Positions 41,472-49,929 of a stretch of DNA of 64,000 nt are shown here, in pieces. Position numbers and translations under genes: made by a program. Below the pieces are notes generated by a model. That model did no database searches. It was not told the DNA's origin and worked only from the letters and a program-made list of their open reading frames with translations. Source of the stretch: CAYRVX01 sp964427875 (GTDB lineage: Bacteria > Planctomycetota > Phycisphaerae > SM23-33); assembly GCA_964427875.1 (NCBI GenBank), contig CAYRVX010000020.1:1-64000 (forward strand), in the 5' to 3' direction. Every line of letters starts with the position of its first letter. Within the stretch, counting starts at the first letter, position 1.

Positions 41472-43958
41472 ATGAGGCCAGGTGTCTCGAAACGGACAGC
41501 CGCCGGGGCCGCCGCGGGACTGGCGGCGGCGATCCTGGCGGCGGCGCCCCCGGCCCGGGCGGAAGAGCCGCCGAAGCGCCCCGCCTCGCAGGATGTCGCC
41601 GGCGATCCGCTGCCGGCGGGCGCCGTCGCACGGTTCGGCTGGGCCCGGCTGCACCACGGCACGCGGATCAAGTGCCTGACGTTCTCCCCGGACGGCCGCG
41701 TGCTCGCCTCCTGCGGCGGGCAGTACAACCAGCCCGGCGACGTGTCGCTGTGGCTCGTCGCCAGCGGGCGCCTGGTCCACTCGCTGCCCGGACCCAGTCA
41801 CGGGATGGGCGCCGTGGCCTTCTCGCCCGACGGCAAGACGCTGGCCGCGGCGGGAATGGACCGCTCCGTCCGCTTCTGGGACGTCGCCTCGGGGAAGATC
41901 GCCCGCAGATTCAGCGTCGGGTCCGTTCGCGGCAACTGGGTGGTCTTCAGCCCCGACGGCCGGACGGTCGCCATCAGCGACGGGTCCAACGTCCACGTGA
42001 TCGACGCGGCGAGGGGCAGGAGTCTCCACACCGCGATCAAGGCCTCGTACTGCGCCTTTTCGCCGGACGGCAAGCAACTGGCCACCACGAGCATTCGCGA
42101 CCCGAAGCAGGCCGCCCAGCTCCGGGACGCCGCCAGCGGGAAGGTGATCCGGCAGCTCAAGAGCGAGGGACAGAGGTTCACCGCGCCGGCCTTTTCGCCG
42201 GACGGCCAACTGCTCGCCGCGGGCTGCATCTACGGGACGGATCGCGGCACGGTCATGCTGTGGGACACGGCCAGCGGAAAGCTCGTGGAGAAGCTCGCCG
42301 GTCACGGCAGCTACGTCATCTGGGTGTCGTTCAGCCCGGACGGGCGCCTGCTGGCCAGCGCGTCACGGGTCGACAGCATTCGGATATGGGACCTCGAGAA
42401 GTCCAAGGCGCTGCGGGACCTTCCCGTTGCGGGCGAACAGATCTACGCGACGGCGTTCAGCCCCGACGGCGAGCTGCTGGCCGCCGGCGGGCTCAGCGGG
42501 CAGGTTCGCCTTTGGGAGACGGCCACCTGGAGCGAACGGTACAGCGAAAGGGGCCATCGCGGCTCGATCGTCTCCGTGGCGGCCTCCGCCGACGCGGGGC
42601 GCGTCTTCACCGGCGGGCGGGACGGCACGGCGCGGCTGTGGGAGGGGCCAAGCGGCAGGCAGTTGCACCGGCTGACCGCAGACGACGCGGGGGTCTCGGC
42701 CGTGGCGGTTTCGCCCGACGGCCGGACACTGGCCGCCTGCGGAACCGGCCAGACCGTCCGCATCTGGGACGCCGCTACGGGGAAGCTGCGGCACTTGGTT
42801 CGGACTGGATCCCACGCGAGCTTGTGGATCGCCTTCCTGCCGGACGGCGCGAAGCTGATCGCTTTCGGCCCCAACGGCGCCGCCAGCGAGATCGACGCAG
42901 CCACCGGGAAGGTACGGCTGCTGCACGCCGGCGGCGATTCGAGCTTCACGCGCGTGGCCCTGTCCGCCGACGGGCGGCTCGCCGTCTCGTTCGACCGGAG
43001 CCAGGCCTACGCGCGCCAGCTGCGGACGGGAAGGAGATCGGGGGTGTTCGGCATCCCGGGCACGGGGTACTTCTACGGGATCGCCCTGGATCCGACCGGC
43101 AGGCTGCTGGCCTGCGATGCCGGTCAGAGGGTGGTGCTGATCGAGTTGGACTCCGGCAAGGTGGTCCGTCAGATCGTCACGGCCCGCCGCCGCGCCGGCC
43201 AGGGGGCCATCGCGTTCTCGCCGGACGGCCGGGCCCTCGCCGCGACCGAGATGGACGGCAGGATCGCCCTGTGGAGCGTGCGGACCGGGAAGAACCTGGC
43301 GGAGCGAAACGGGCACAGGGGACCGGTCACTGCGCTGGCGTTTCCTTCGGGCGGCGGGCGGCTGCTTTCCGGCAGCAGCGACGGCACCGCGATCCTGTGG
43401 AGCCTGGCGGGAACCGACCCGCCGGGCCCGCCCGCCGGCACGGACGTGGATGCGAACGACCTCGACCGGCTCTGGGCCGACCTGGCCTCAACGGACGCGA
43501 CGGATGCCCAGGAAGCCATCTACCGTCTCATCGACGCCGGCGGGCGCGCCGCGGCATTCCTTGGCCGGCGGATCGAGTCCGTCGTGGGCCCCCCGCCGGC
43601 GGAAATGGGGAAACTGGTCGCCGACCTCGGACACCCGCGGTTTGCCGTCCGCAGGCGCGCGACCGGGAGACTGGCCCAACTGGGAGCCCTCGCCGAGCCC
43701 GCCTTGAGACGGGCGCTGGACGGCTGCGACAGCGAGGAGGCCCGGGCCCGCGCTCGCCAACTCCTGGAGGCCCTCGACGACCCGCACCGGCGCAGCGGCG
43801 GGATCGTCCGACAACTCCGGGGCGTCTACGTGCTCGAGCGAATCGCCTCCGACGAGGCCAGGGGCGTCCTCCGACGGCTCTCGTCCGGCTCGCCACAGGC
43901 CAACCTCACCCGCCGCGCTGCCGCCGCACTGGAGCGCCTCAAGCGATCCCGACGTTGA
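41472..43958 (+). CDS. secreted WD40 repeat protein with HEAT-like C-terminus
   Basis: The 828-residue protein has a signal peptide (AAGAAAGLAAAILAAAPPARA). About fourteen WD40-like repeats follow, marked by recurring FSPDG turns and (L/R)WD or LWE ends, between residues 60 and 650; this is enough for two seven-bladed propellers. The last 170 residues are helical and HEAT-like (WADLASTDATDAQEAIYRLI, RRRATGRLAQLG, EEARARARQLLEAL). This combination, with the start of the tail reading WADLA, is characteristic of a large planctomycete family. It is likely a periplasmic or surface interaction scaffold. A MITE lies 11 bp after the stop. Confidence 0.9.
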   Translation: MRPGVSKRTAAGAAAGLAAAILAAAPPARAEEPPKRPASQDVAGDPLPAGAVARFGWARLHHGTRIKCLTFSPDGRVLASCGGQYNQPGDVSLWLVASGRLVHSLPGPSHGMGAVAFSPDGKTLAAAGMDRSVRFWDVASGKIARRFSVGSVRGNWVVFSPDGRTVAISDGSNVHVIDAARGRSLHTAIKASYCAFSPDGKQLATTSIRDPKQAAQLRDAASGKVIRQLKSEGQRFTAPAFSPDGQLLAAGCIYGTDRGTVMLWDTASGKLVEKLAGHGSYVIWVSFSPDGRLLASASRVDSIRIWDLEKSKALRDLPVAGEQIYATAFSPDGELLAAGGLSGQVRLWETATWSERYSERGHRGSIVSVAASADAGRVFTGGRDGTARLWEGPSGRQLHRLTADDAGVSAVAVSPDGRTLAACGTGQTVRIWDAATGKLRHLVRTGSHASLWIAFLPDGAKLIAFGPNGAASEIDAATGKVRLLHAGGDSSFTRVALSADGRLAVSFDRSQAYARQLRTGRRSGVFGIPGTGYFYGIALDPTGRLLACDAGQRVVLIELDSGKVVRQIVTARRRAGQGAIAFSPDGRALAATEMDGRIALWSVRTGKNLAERNGHRGPVTALAFPSGGGRLLSGSSDGTAILWSLAGTDPPGPPAGTDVDANDLDRLWADLASTDATDAQEAIYRLIDAGGRAAAFLGRRIESVVGPPPAEMGKLVADLGHPRFAVRRRATGRLAQLGALAEPALRRALDGCDSEEARARARQLLEALDDPHRRSGGIVRQLRGVYVLERIASDEARGVLRRLSSGSPQANLTRRAAAALERLKRSRR

Positions 43959-43969
43959 CCCGGCAGGTG

Positions 43970-44131
43970 CTAGAGCACTTCACGGAGTTCTGTAGCACTC
44001 TGGCCGGCTGCGGCTTCGCTGGGCGGCGTCAGGCTGCATCGACGATGCGAAGGCATCGCCTGCTTCGCCTTCCTTGCCCAGCTCGTCCTCGCGCGGCCAG
44101 AGCCGCTACATTTCGCCGTGAAGTGCTCTAG
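43970..44131. mobile_element. MITE-like element with 5-bp target duplication
   Basis: A 162-bp non-coding element is bounded by perfect 16-bp terminal inverted repeats (CTAGAGCACTTCACGG and its complement). With a few mismatches these extend to about 37 bp, through TGTAGC and CTCTGGCCG. The element is flanked on both sides by AGGTG (43965-43969 and 44132-44136), a 5-bp target-site duplication. It encodes no transposase. Its right end supplies the TAG stop codon of the YbaK gene on the minus strand. Confidence 0.88.
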
Positions 44132-44586
44132 AGGTGTACGGCCAGGTCCGCCACCTTGGCCTGGGTCAGCGACTCATAGTCGGCGTACCGCATGCGAACG
44201 GCGTGTCGGTGCGTTCCCGCCTGGAACATGATTTCCTCATCGGCGGCAAGGTGTTCGTCCACGATCGTCGGGAGCTCCCAGAGGTGGCCGAGCGGCGGCT
44301 CGGCCCCGACATCCACGTCGGGGAACAGCTTGGCCATCTCGCCCTCGTCGGCCAGCCGAATGTTCCGGCAGCCCAGGGCCTTGGCGACCTTCTCCATGTC
44401 GAGCTTGTGGCTGGCCGGCAGGGCGCAGATGGCGTAGTTGCCGTCGGCCCACACCACGACCGCCTTGGCCATGATGTCCCCGCTGACGTGCTCCTCGGCG
44501 GCCACCTCCTGGGCCGTGTACGCCGCCGGGTGCTCGTGCATCTCGAACCGCACGCCCTGCTCCTTGAGGTATTTGCCTATGTCCAT
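44128..44586 (-). CDS. YbaK/prolyl-tRNA-deacylase-like protein
   Basis: The 152-residue protein has the YbaK/ProX editing-domain pattern: MDIGKYLKEQGVRFEMHEHP, YTAQEVAAEEHVSGDIMAKAVVV, LPASHKLDMEKVAKAL, and a closing FQAGTHRHAVRMRYADYESL. These stand-alone domains hydrolyse mischarged aminoacyl-tRNA. The C-terminus DLAVHL ends in a TAG contributed by the terminal repeat of the neighbouring MITE, so the original C-terminus may have been longer or different. Confidence 0.88.
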   Translation of the reverse strand: MDIGKYLKEQGVRFEMHEHPAAYTAQEVAAEEHVSGDIMAKAVVVWADGNYAICALPASHKLDMEKVAKALGCRNIRLADEGEMAKLFPDVDVGAEPPLGHLWELPTIVDEHLAADEEIMFQAGTHRHAVRMRYADYESLTQAKVADLAVHL

Positions 44587-44804
44587 CTTCCAGGCCCTTT
44601 CCTGCCGGAACGCACCGGCAATGCTCGAACCTCCTCCCGAACGGCCCAGACGGCAGAACCGCCGAGTCCGCCGCCTTCGTCCCTATTCTACCCGCGGCGA
44701 TTGCTCGCGGGCAAGCCGGGCTCATCGGCGGCGGCGCGAACATTCTGGCGGCGAGCCGGCCGGTTCGGTAGAATGCCCGCCGGCCCGGAAAAAGGAGACC
44801 GATC

Positions 44805-45353
44805 ATGACCATCTCTGCCGAAGAGCGCAGCCAACTGGTGGCCCTGGCCCGGGCGGCCGTCGAGTGCCAGGCCTCGGGCAAGCCCGCCGTCAAGCCCGAC
44901 GACCTCCAGGGCGTCCTGGGCGAGCAGCGAGGGTGCTTCGTTACCTTGACCAACCAGGGCCGACTGCGGGGGTGCATCGGCACGTTTCAGCCGACTCAGC
45001 CCCTGGGGGCCATGATCGTGGAGATGGGCGTCGCGGCCGCTCGCGACCCGCGGTTCGTCAACGACCCCATCACCCCGCGGGAGGTGCCGCAGCTCGACGT
45101 CCAGGTCTCGGTCCTCTCGCCGCTGGCGGAGACGAAGGAGCCGGAGAAGCTCGAGGTCGGCACGCACGGCATCTACGTCACCAACGGATATCGCAGCGGA
45201 TGCTTCCTGCCGGAGGTCGCCACCGACCAGGGCTGGGGGGCCGAGGAGTTCCTCAGCTACTGCTGCGCCCACAAGGCCGGCCTGCCGCCCGACGCCTGGC
45301 GAATGATCGACACGAAGGTCTACCTGTTCACCTCCGAGAAGTTCAGCGAATGA
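44805..45353 (+). CDS. AMMECR1-domain protein (AmmeMemoRadiSam protein A)
   Basis: The 182-residue protein carries the invariant LRGCIG motif of AMMECR1 near residue 55, then GAMIVEMGVAAARDPRF and VSVLSPLAETKEPEKL. The companion Memo-like and radical SAM genes of the AmmeMemoRadiSam set are not adjacent here. It starts at ATG 44805 behind AAAAAGGAGACCG, a strong ribosome-binding site. Its molecular function is not known. Confidence 0.9.
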   Translation: MTISAEERSQLVALARAAVECQASGKPAVKPDDLQGVLGEQRGCFVTLTNQGRLRGCIGTFQPTQPLGAMIVEMGVAAARDPRFVNDPITPREVPQLDVQVSVLSPLAETKEPEKLEVGTHGIYVTNGYRSGCFLPEVATDQGWGAEEFLSYCCAHKAGLPPDAWRMIDTKVYLFTSEKFSE

Positions 45354-45357
45354 GACC

Positions 45358-45448
45358 ATTGCGGATTGCGAATTGCGGATTGCGGATTTGTCCTGCCGCA
45401 TATCGGCCTGTCAGAATTCCGCAATTCGCAATCCGCAATCCGCAATCG
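45358..45448. repeat. inverted pair of GATTGCG heptamer runs
   Basis: A run of four to five heptamers (45358-45390) is followed after 24 bp by its inverse (45415-45448: AATTCCGCAATTCGCAATCC...). The pair can form a long hairpin. It fills the whole gap between the convergent AMMECR1 and tadA genes and could serve both as a transcription end. Confidence 0.9.
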
Positions 45449-45450
45449 AA

Positions 45451-45921
45451 TCACTTCTTGCCCATGTCCCGCTGTTTGCGGAAGAAGCGCGTCAGGATCT
45501 CGCCGCACTCGGCGGCCCGCACGCCGGCGACCACCTCGACCTGGTGGTTGAGGCGCCGGTCGGTGCAGAGGCGGTAGAGCGTCTCGACGGCCCCGGCCTT
45601 GGCGTCGGGCGCTCCGTACACGAGGCGGTCGATCCGGGCCAGCACGATCGCGCCGGCGCACATGCAGCAGGGCTCCAGCGTGACCGCAAGGGTGCATCCG
45701 TCCAGGCGCCAGTCGCCGATCGCCTCCGCCGCGGCGCGAATCGCGAGGATCTCCGCGTGGGCGGTGGGGTCCCGATCGATGGTCCGCCGATTGTGCCCCG
45801 CCGCGATGACCTCGCCGCCCCGGGCAATCACCGCCCCGATCGGCACGTCACCGAGCGCCTCGGCCCTGGCGGCCTCCGCCAGCGCCCGCCCCATCAGCTC
45901 ATCGTATTCCGTCACCCGCAT
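45451..45921 (-). CDS. tadA: tRNA adenosine(34) deaminase TadA
   Basis: The 156-residue protein has the zinc deaminase motifs HAE (TAHAEILAIRAA) and PCxxC (EPCCMCAGAIVLARI). It converts A34 to inosine in tRNA-Arg. I start at MRVTEYDELMGRA (45921). This start overlaps the 3' end of miaA by 23 bp, so the two tRNA-modification genes are probably translated together. Confidence 0.93.
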   Translation of the reverse strand: MRVTEYDELMGRALAEAARAEALGDVPIGAVIARGGEVIAAGHNRRTIDRDPTAHAEILAIRAAAEAIGDWRLDGCTLAVTLEPCCMCAGAIVLARIDRLVYGAPDAKAGAVETLYRLCTDRRLNHQVEVVAGVRAAECGEILTRFFRKQRDMGKK

Positions 45922-46658
45922 CTCTCCCACTGGTCCCCCCGAACCGCACGCGCTGTAGAATCCGGGCCACAGCATTCCCGGCCGTCTCTTCCGGCGACAG
46001 GTCGAACCACGTCACCTCCCGGAACCGCCGGTGCCAGGTCCGCTGCTTCTTCGCCAGCCGCCGGGTGTTCACCTTGATCCGCTCCACGGCCTCTTCCAGC
46101 GAGCAGCGGCCGCGCAGGTGATCGATCATCTCGGCGTACCCGACGGCCTGGGCGGCCTGGTCGCTCAGGCCCGCCGGCTCGGCCAGCAGGCCGGCCACTT
46201 CATCCCGCAGGCCCATCGCGGCCATCCTCCTCACCCGCGCGTTGATCCGCCGGTTCTGATCTCGCTTCTCGCGACGCAGGCCGATGAAGGTGCAGTCGTA
46301 TCGCCTCTCGCCTCGGTCCCACTGCTCCTGGAGCTCGCTGATTCGCGTGCCGGTCTTGCGGTACACCTCGAGTGCCCGGACGATCCGCCGCTCGTCGTTG
46401 GGATGNNNNNNNNNNNNNNNNNNNNNNNNNNNNNNNNNNNNNNNNNNNNNNNNNNNNNNNNNNNNNNNNNNNNNNNNNNNNNNNNNNNNNNNNNNNNNNN
46501 NNNNNCGCCGACGGCTTGGCCGTACCGACGTCCATCCGCCGGTAGATCTTCATCGAGTCAACGCTGACGATCTGCCCCCCCACGCGCCTCGCCAGCTCGC
46601 GCCCCACGGCCCCCTTCCCGCAGGCCGTACAGCCGAGAATGAAGTGCACCTTTGCCAT
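45899..46658 (-). CDS. miaA: tRNA dimethylallyltransferase MiaA, interrupted by an assembly gap
   Basis: The N-terminal 51 codons (46658-46506) give MAKVHFILGCTACGKGAVGR, a P-loop variant with Cys for the usual Pro, then VSVDSMKIYRRMDVGTAKP. After the run of N, the C-terminal 168 residues resume with HPNDERRIVRALEVYRKTG and end overlapping tadA. MiaA adds a dimethylallyl group to A37. About 110 residues of the family length are missing, far more than the 100 N allow. Both edges of the gap fall on codon boundaries, so the true missing length should be a multiple of three. Confidence 0.92.
46406..46505. other. assembly gap (100 N)
   Basis: Exactly 100 N lie inside miaA. The round length and the frame mismatch across it show that it is a placeholder of unknown size. 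Confidence 0.99.
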
Positions 46659-46741
46659 GAAAGCGATTGTCTGCCCCCGCCGCCGCCGGTGTCAAGCCAA
46701 GCAGAACGGGGCCCCGATGACACGTCTCCCCGGCCTGCGAG

Positions 46742-48628
46742 TCATCTCCTCCTTCGGCGAAGCAGGACTGCGCCGGCGGGCAGCGCGAGGAGCGCCAGTG
46801 TCGCCGGCTCGGGAGCGGCGCCGGACGAGAGCCCGACGTTGGCCTTCCACGTGAGATAGTCCCGGAAGTCCACGTCGCCGTCGCCGTCGGTGTCGCCGTC
46901 GGCCCAGCCGGCCCCCGCGGCGGTCCCGAAGCCGGCCTCCAGGATGGCAAAGTCGGACCGGCCCACGTCGCCGCTGAAGTCGAAGTCCCCGTAGAAGAGC
47001 CTCTTGGGGTCGCCGCCGTTGCGGTAGTAGAGGCTCAGGCCGTTCGGGTCGATCCAGCCGCCCGTCTCGATCAGGAGCTCATCGACGTAGACGGCCTCGT
47101 TATCGTTGCCGTCGAGCTGGTTGTCGCAGAGGTCCGCGAGCCTCACGAGCGAGTCCGGCTCGATCATGAGTCTCCCGATGGCGAAGTTCTCCACCCACCC
47201 GCTCGGGTCGGTCCCGACGTCTCTGCCGGCCGCCTCGAAGTCCTGCGTGCCCTCGCCGTGAAACTGGACCGTGCCTTGGGACAGATCGAAGTCGCCCTTG
47301 CGGGTCGATCGGTTCTCGAAGTTGCCCATCAACTGGAGCGTGCTGTTGGCGTCGAGCGTCATGACGCCGTCGGACCCGACGTCCAGGTCGCCGACAACGA
47401 CAACCAGCGCCGGGTCGATCTCCAGCCTCCCGTTATCGGTGAGCCCGCCCTCGAAATATGCATCGCCGTTCGTGACCTTGATCCTGCCGTCGTTGGTCGT
47501 GTGCCCGGTCACCAGCAGCTCGCCGTTGCGGATCTTCAACTCCGCACCCTCGGCGTTCCGCACGTCTCCCACGACGAACGAATCGCCGTACAGCTCGATG
47601 AGGCCGTTGTTGGTGAGGTCGCCGGTCACTCCGCCGAACCCGGTGAACGACGCGTTGGGCTCATTCACCACATTCGGCGCCGCGATCGTCCCGCTCAAAA
47701 GCTCGATCGACGCCCCCGGCGAGTTCGTCAAGTCGCACGTAAACGTCACCGCCCCTTGGGCATTAACGACGATCTGGCCCCTCTGATCGACTGCTTCGAC
47801 CATCACATGAAGGCTCGTCCCGGGCGTAGTGGCTAACGTCCCCTCATTCGTCACACATCCCTCGGCGTGGATGATCAAGTCGCCCCCTTCGCTGCGAATC
47901 ATCCCGAAGTTCACGACCCCGTCGTCGTAGTGGCCCCCTCCTGTCCCGGTGATGCTTCCGGCGGCGTGATTGGTGAGCAGCCCATCCGACGAGAGCTGTG
48001 CGAGGTATATCTCGATCGACCCCCTGTTGATGATCTGCCGTTCGACCCACAGCTCGTCGTTCGGTGTCAGCAACACGTCCCCGTCATTGGTCAGGTCTCC
48101 GCACTCGATATCGAGTTGGTCTCCGTCTAAGCCCAGATCGGCCCCAGCCTGGTTCCAAACGTTCCCCAGCACTTCCACATTGTCAAAATCCAATACGCCC
48201 CTGTTGACAATACTCCCTGCGACGCGCAGGTCCTCGACATCCAGATGCCCGTAGTTAGTTATCGTTTGCTCTACCGTCAGGGACGGCCGAGGGGAGTCCC
48301 ACGCCTGCAACTGCACCTGACCGAAGTCCTCGGCGCTTTCCGCCGAGTTCGTTTCTATGTAGGACACGGAGTGTGACCATTGAAGACCGACATAGATGTG
48401 CTCCAGCTCGACGCGGAAAACGCACGTCCAATTGTGGCCGCTTGAGTTGTCCGGATAGCATCCGAGCGGATCCCCGTTAGCGTCGGCCCAGTTGTCCGGA
48501 TTCTCCCATATCGAGTGCGTGTCCTCTGTGTCCCAGTACGCCGTGCGGTTCGGGCCATCTGCGCGGCAAGGAAAGCACACGGATACGACCAGCACGAGCC
48601 CCAAGATCACTCCGCACCTGAGAGGCAT
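46742..48628 (-). CDS. large secreted beta-helical protein with dockerin-like segment and PEP-CTERM tail
   Basis: The 628-residue protein starts MPLRCGVILGLVLVVSVCF, a signal peptide after AAAAAGGAGACGAG. From about residue 110 to 480 it is made of repeated short beta units with Asn ladders (ITNYGHLDVEDLRV, VNRGVLDFDNVEV, TNDGRIKVTNGDAYF), suggesting a right-handed beta-helix or adhesin-like stalk. Near residue 550-600 there is a dockerin-like calcium pair (GDFDFSGDVGRSDF and GDTDGDGDVDFRDY). It ends PEPATLALLALPAGAVLLRRR, a PEP-CTERM anchor. It is probably a cell-surface protein processed by exosortase. Confidence 0.88.
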   Translation of the reverse strand: MPLRCGVILGLVLVVSVCFPCRADGPNRTAYWDTEDTHSIWENPDNWADANGDPLGCYPDNSSGHNWTCVFRVELEHIYVGLQWSHSVSYIETNSAESAEDFGQVQLQAWDSPRPSLTVEQTITNYGHLDVEDLRVAGSIVNRGVLDFDNVEVLGNVWNQAGADLGLDGDQLDIECGDLTNDGDVLLTPNDELWVERQIINRGSIEIYLAQLSSDGLLTNHAAGSITGTGGGHYDDGVVNFGMIRSEGGDLIIHAEGCVTNEGTLATTPGTSLHVMVEAVDQRGQIVVNAQGAVTFTCDLTNSPGASIELLSGTIAAPNVVNEPNASFTGFGGVTGDLTNNGLIELYGDSFVVGDVRNAEGAELKIRNGELLVTGHTTNDGRIKVTNGDAYFEGGLTDNGRLEIDPALVVVVGDLDVGSDGVMTLDANSTLQLMGNFENRSTRKGDFDLSQGTVQFHGEGTQDFEAAGRDVGTDPSGWVENFAIGRLMIEPDSLVRLADLCDNQLDGNDNEAVYVDELLIETGGWIDPNGLSLYYRNGGDPKRLFYGDFDFSGDVGRSDFAILEAGFGTAAGAGWADGDTDGDGDVDFRDYLTWKANVGLSSGAAPEPATLALLALPAGAVLLRRRRR

Positions 48629-48814
48629 AACTCGTCTCCTTTTTCCGCCCCGGCCTGCCGATACTACTGCGTTCCTCCTGCCGCATATCATTATGCGCGC
48701 GGTCCGGCGTTTGTCAAGCCGAAACGGCCTGGCGTTCCGTCCAGTCCACCATGATCCGACGTGTGCCGACGGCGGCTTGCTTGTCGACGGGAGTGCGTCA
48801 CCGCGGCGGCGGTC

Positions 48815-49315
48815 TCAGGCCAGTTGGCCCTTCAGTTGCTTGAGGAAGCCCTGGATCACCGGGCGGGGGATGTGGTCGAGCGCGGGCTCGGTGGCCGTGC
48901 CGGAGATGAAATCCTCCACGGCCCGGGCGCCCGGCTCGCCGTAGCGATTCAACTGCGCCACGTGCTCGTCGGCCTGGGCGAGCTTGCCGTCGGCGAGGTC
49001 CAGGCAGTAGTTGACCACGAAGTGGTGGAGGTCCTCGCTGGTGAGGTCCTCTCGGTGCTCCAGCGGGACGGGCGCCGGGCCGCCCGTCTCTTCGAGCAGC
49101 GCCTTCTCCCGCTCGTAGAGGGCCTGGCGCTCGGCCCTGGCCCGGGCCTCCTCCTCGTCGTCGATCGGCGCCAGCGGGATCAGATCGTCCTCGTCGACCG
49201 GCGCGGGGATTTCATTGGTGTGGCCGCAGAACGGGCACTTGCCCTTCTTGCCCGCCGCCGAGTCCGGGGCCGTCACTTCGTTGTGACAGTTGTGGCATTT
49301 GAACTTGATCGGCAT
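48815..49315 (-). CDS. small zinc-ribbon protein of unknown function
   Basis: The 166-residue protein starts with a zinc ribbon (MPIKFKCHNCHNEVTAPDSA, CPFCGHTNEI), a form common in planctomycete regulators and membrane proteins. An acidic and charged linker with a probable helix follows (EEEARARAERQALYERE). The C-terminal 90 residues are helical (DLHHFVVNYCLDLADGKL, PRPVIQGFLKQLKGQL). No enzyme motif is seen. It lies 18 bp downstream of yjbQ on the same strand and is probably cotranscribed. Confidence 0.75.
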   Translation of the reverse strand: MPIKFKCHNCHNEVTAPDSAAGKKGKCPFCGHTNEIPAPVDEDDLIPLAPIDDEEEARARAERQALYEREKALLEETGGPAPVPLEHREDLTSEDLHHFVVNYCLDLADGKLAQADEHVAQLNRYGEPGARAVEDFISGTATEPALDHIPRPVIQGFLKQLKGQLA

Positions 49316-49333
49316 CGCAGGAGTCTCCCATCG

Positions 49334-49756
49334 CTATTCGCCAATGACCTTGACCAGCACCCGCTTTCGCCGGCGGCCGTCAAACTCGCCGTAGAAGATC
49401 TGTTCCCACGGGCCGAAGTCCAGCCGCCCGTTGGTGACGGCCACCACGACCTCGCGCCCCATGATCTGGCGCTTGTGGTGAGCGTCGCCGTTGTCCTCGC
49501 CGGTCCGGTTGTGGCGGTAGCGGTTCGGCGAGGGGTCGAACGGGGCCAGCTCCTCCAGCCAGTTCTTGTAGTCCTCGTGCAGGCCGCGCTCGTCGTCGTT
49601 GATGAACACGCTGGCGGTGATGTGCATCGCGTTGACCAGGGCCAGCCCCTCCCGCACGCCGCTCTTCTCAACGACCTCCTCGACCTGCGGCGTGATGTTG
49701 ATGAAATCCATCCGGGCGGGGACGTTGAACGTCAGGTACTCGGTCGTCGATTTCAT
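49334..49756 (-). CDS. yjbQ: YjbQ/UPF0047 family protein
   Basis: The 140-residue protein carries the family signature NAMHITASVFINDDERGLHED and later HHKRQIMGREVVVAVTNGRLDFGPWEQIFY, cited here in parts. Escherichia coli YjbQ shows thiamine-phosphate synthase side activity, but its physiological role is unknown. I start at MKSTTEYLTF (49756). The upstream 170 bp contain 21-bp tandem repeats shared with the divergent radical SAM gene. Confidence 0.88.
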   Translation of the reverse strand: MKSTTEYLTFNVPARMDFINITPQVEEVVEKSGVREGLALVNAMHITASVFINDDERGLHEDYKNWLEELAPFDPSPNRYRHNRTGEDNGDAHHKRQIMGREVVVAVTNGRLDFGPWEQIFYGEFDGRRRKRVLVKVIGE

Positions 49757-49829
49757 GTCGTCTCCTGTGCCCCTCGACGCGGAAGTCTTGTCCGGCACGT
49801 CGGGCGCCCTATGATAGCAGAGCGGAAAC

Positions 49830-49923
49830 CGGATGCCCAGGGATTGGAGTCGGATGCCCGGGGATTGAAATCGGATGCCCAGGGATCGGAGTCGGATGCC
49901 CAGGGATTGAAATCCCTGGGCAT
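49830..49923. repeat. four-copy 21-bp tandem repeat ending in a perfect hairpin
   Basis: Four 21-bp units begin CGGATGCCCAGGGAT and alternate between endings TGGAGT/CGGAGT and TGAAAT. They span 49830-49913. The last unit continues into an inverse copy so that ATGCCCAGGGAT and ATCCCTGGGCAT form a 12-bp perfect stem around TGAA (49896-49923). The hairpin ends 7 bp before the ATG at 49930. Confidence 0.93.
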
Positions 49924-49929
49924 GGGCGC

